A stretch of 7,497 nt of DNA from Flavobacteriaceae bacterium. Lineage in GTDB: Bacteria > Bacteroidota > Bacteroidia > Flavobacteriales > Flavobacteriaceae. Below, one piece after another: positions 7,280-7,497 of the stretch; the first letter of the stretch is position 1; each line of letters starts with the position of its first letter. The notes beneath the pieces are model-generated. The model was not told the origin of the DNA. It did no database searches and saw only the letters and a program-made list of their open reading frames with translations. The stretch spans positions 1 to 7,497 of the forward strand of contig CANCFZ010000120.1 of NCBI GenBank assembly GCA_947377425.1, written 5' to 3'. A program made the translations under genes and the position numbers.

Positions 7280-7314
7280 GATTTTTGATTGAAGATTAAC
7301 GATTTTTGATTTTA
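7280..7314. repeat. Five tandem copies of a degenerate heptamer (GATTNNN)
   Basis: GATT recurs at exact 7-base spacing at 7280, 7287, 7294, 7301 and 7308. Each copy is followed by three variable bases (TTT, GAA, AAC, TTT, TTA). The first and fourth units are identical and sit inside an 11-base direct repeat, GATTTTTGATT, at 7280-7290 and 7301-7311. The array fills most of the gap between the acetyltransferase stop and the dgt start and ends three bases before the dgt ATG. Its role is unknown. Confidence 0.7.
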
Positions 7315-7320
7315 GAAGTG

Positions 7321-7497
7321 TTAAAAAAGTAATGATTTTTTCATGCAAATGCTGTTTTCAACACCACTATATTGACCATAATTTTCGGTGAATGTGTAAC
7401 CCATTTTTTGGTATAACGAAATGGCATCGGTTTGCATAAATCCTGTTTCAAGAATTGCAAATTTGTAATTTTCTTCTTTTGCCCAAATTTCTAATTC
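7321..7497 (-). CDS. GNAT-type N-acetyltransferase, C-terminal part (5' end outside window)
   Basis: The last 58 residues of a protein are visible; the gene continues beyond the right edge. The sequence starts ELEIWAKEENYKFAILETG and contains DAISLYQKMGYTFTENYG (residues 24-41), the classic C-terminal GNAT pattern: a helix with A-x-x-LY-x-K-x-GY, then a beta strand. GNAT enzymes transfer an acetyl group from acetyl-CoA to an amine, but nothing here identifies the acceptor. The protein ends NSICMKKSLLF followed by TAA at 7321-7323. The gene lies on the same strand as dgt, 44 bases upstream, and could share a transcript with it. The acetyl-CoA-binding loop would lie in the missing part. Confidence 0.85.
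   Translation of the reverse strand, partial: ELEIWAKEENYKFAILETGFMQTDAISLYQKMGYTFTENYGQYSGVENSICMKKSLLF

Noticed and set aside
7324..7331. TACTTTTT (minus strand) as a dgt promoter
   Set aside because: The last base differs from the consensus and the upstream TTG candidates are at 14 or 27 bases, outside the usual spacing. It also lies in the last codons of the acetyltransferase gene.
7277..7348. 24-codon N-terminal extension of dgt starting from TTG at 7348
   Set aside because: It runs through the heptamer array and the end of the acetyltransferase gene, needs a non-ATG start, and typical dGTPases begin near MNWEQLL.

Overview
The window looks like ordinary chromosome from a member of the Flavobacteriaceae, most likely Flavobacterium or a close relative. 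The DNA is very AT-rich. Promoters match the Bacteroidota -7 consensus TAnnTTTG rather than a sigma-70 -10 box, and no Shine-Dalgarno sequences precede the starts. One protein ends in a type IX secretion (T9SS) sorting domain, and the housekeeping proteins have the sequence character of that family.

Layout. An 86-base AT-rich edge holds no gene. Next comes tadA (minus strand, tRNA adenosine deaminase), divergent from a small uncharacterised membrane protein with a Cys-rich N-terminal domain (plus strand, 592-1191). dxs (plus strand, first enzyme of the MEP isoprenoid pathway) follows 38 bases later behind its own -7 element. A perfect 16-bp inverted repeat at 3036-3067 separates dxs from a convergent gene for a large secreted M36 (fungalysin-type) metallopeptidase with an inserted PA domain and a C-terminal T9SS signal (minus strand, 3087-5843). 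Upstream of the peptidase promoter lies dgt (minus strand, HD-domain dGTP triphosphohydrolase, 5942-7276). Upstream of that is the 3' end of a GNAT-type acetyltransferase gene (7321-7497, cut by the window edge). The 44-base gap between these last two genes is mostly five copies of a 7-base GATTNNN repeat.

How the genes relate. tadA, dxs and dgt are housekeeping genes for tRNA decoding, isoprenoid precursor supply and dNTP pool control. They share no pathway. The peptidase is a stand-alone secreted degradative enzyme with its own promoter and terminator. The acetyltransferase and dgt are close enough to be co-transcribed. I see no mobile element, CRISPR array, tRNA, rRNA, phage gene or defence cassette, and no convincing new multi-gene system. 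The items most worth a second look are the Cys-rich membrane protein, the heptamer repeat before dgt, the PA insertion in the peptidase, and the probable leaderless start of tadA.
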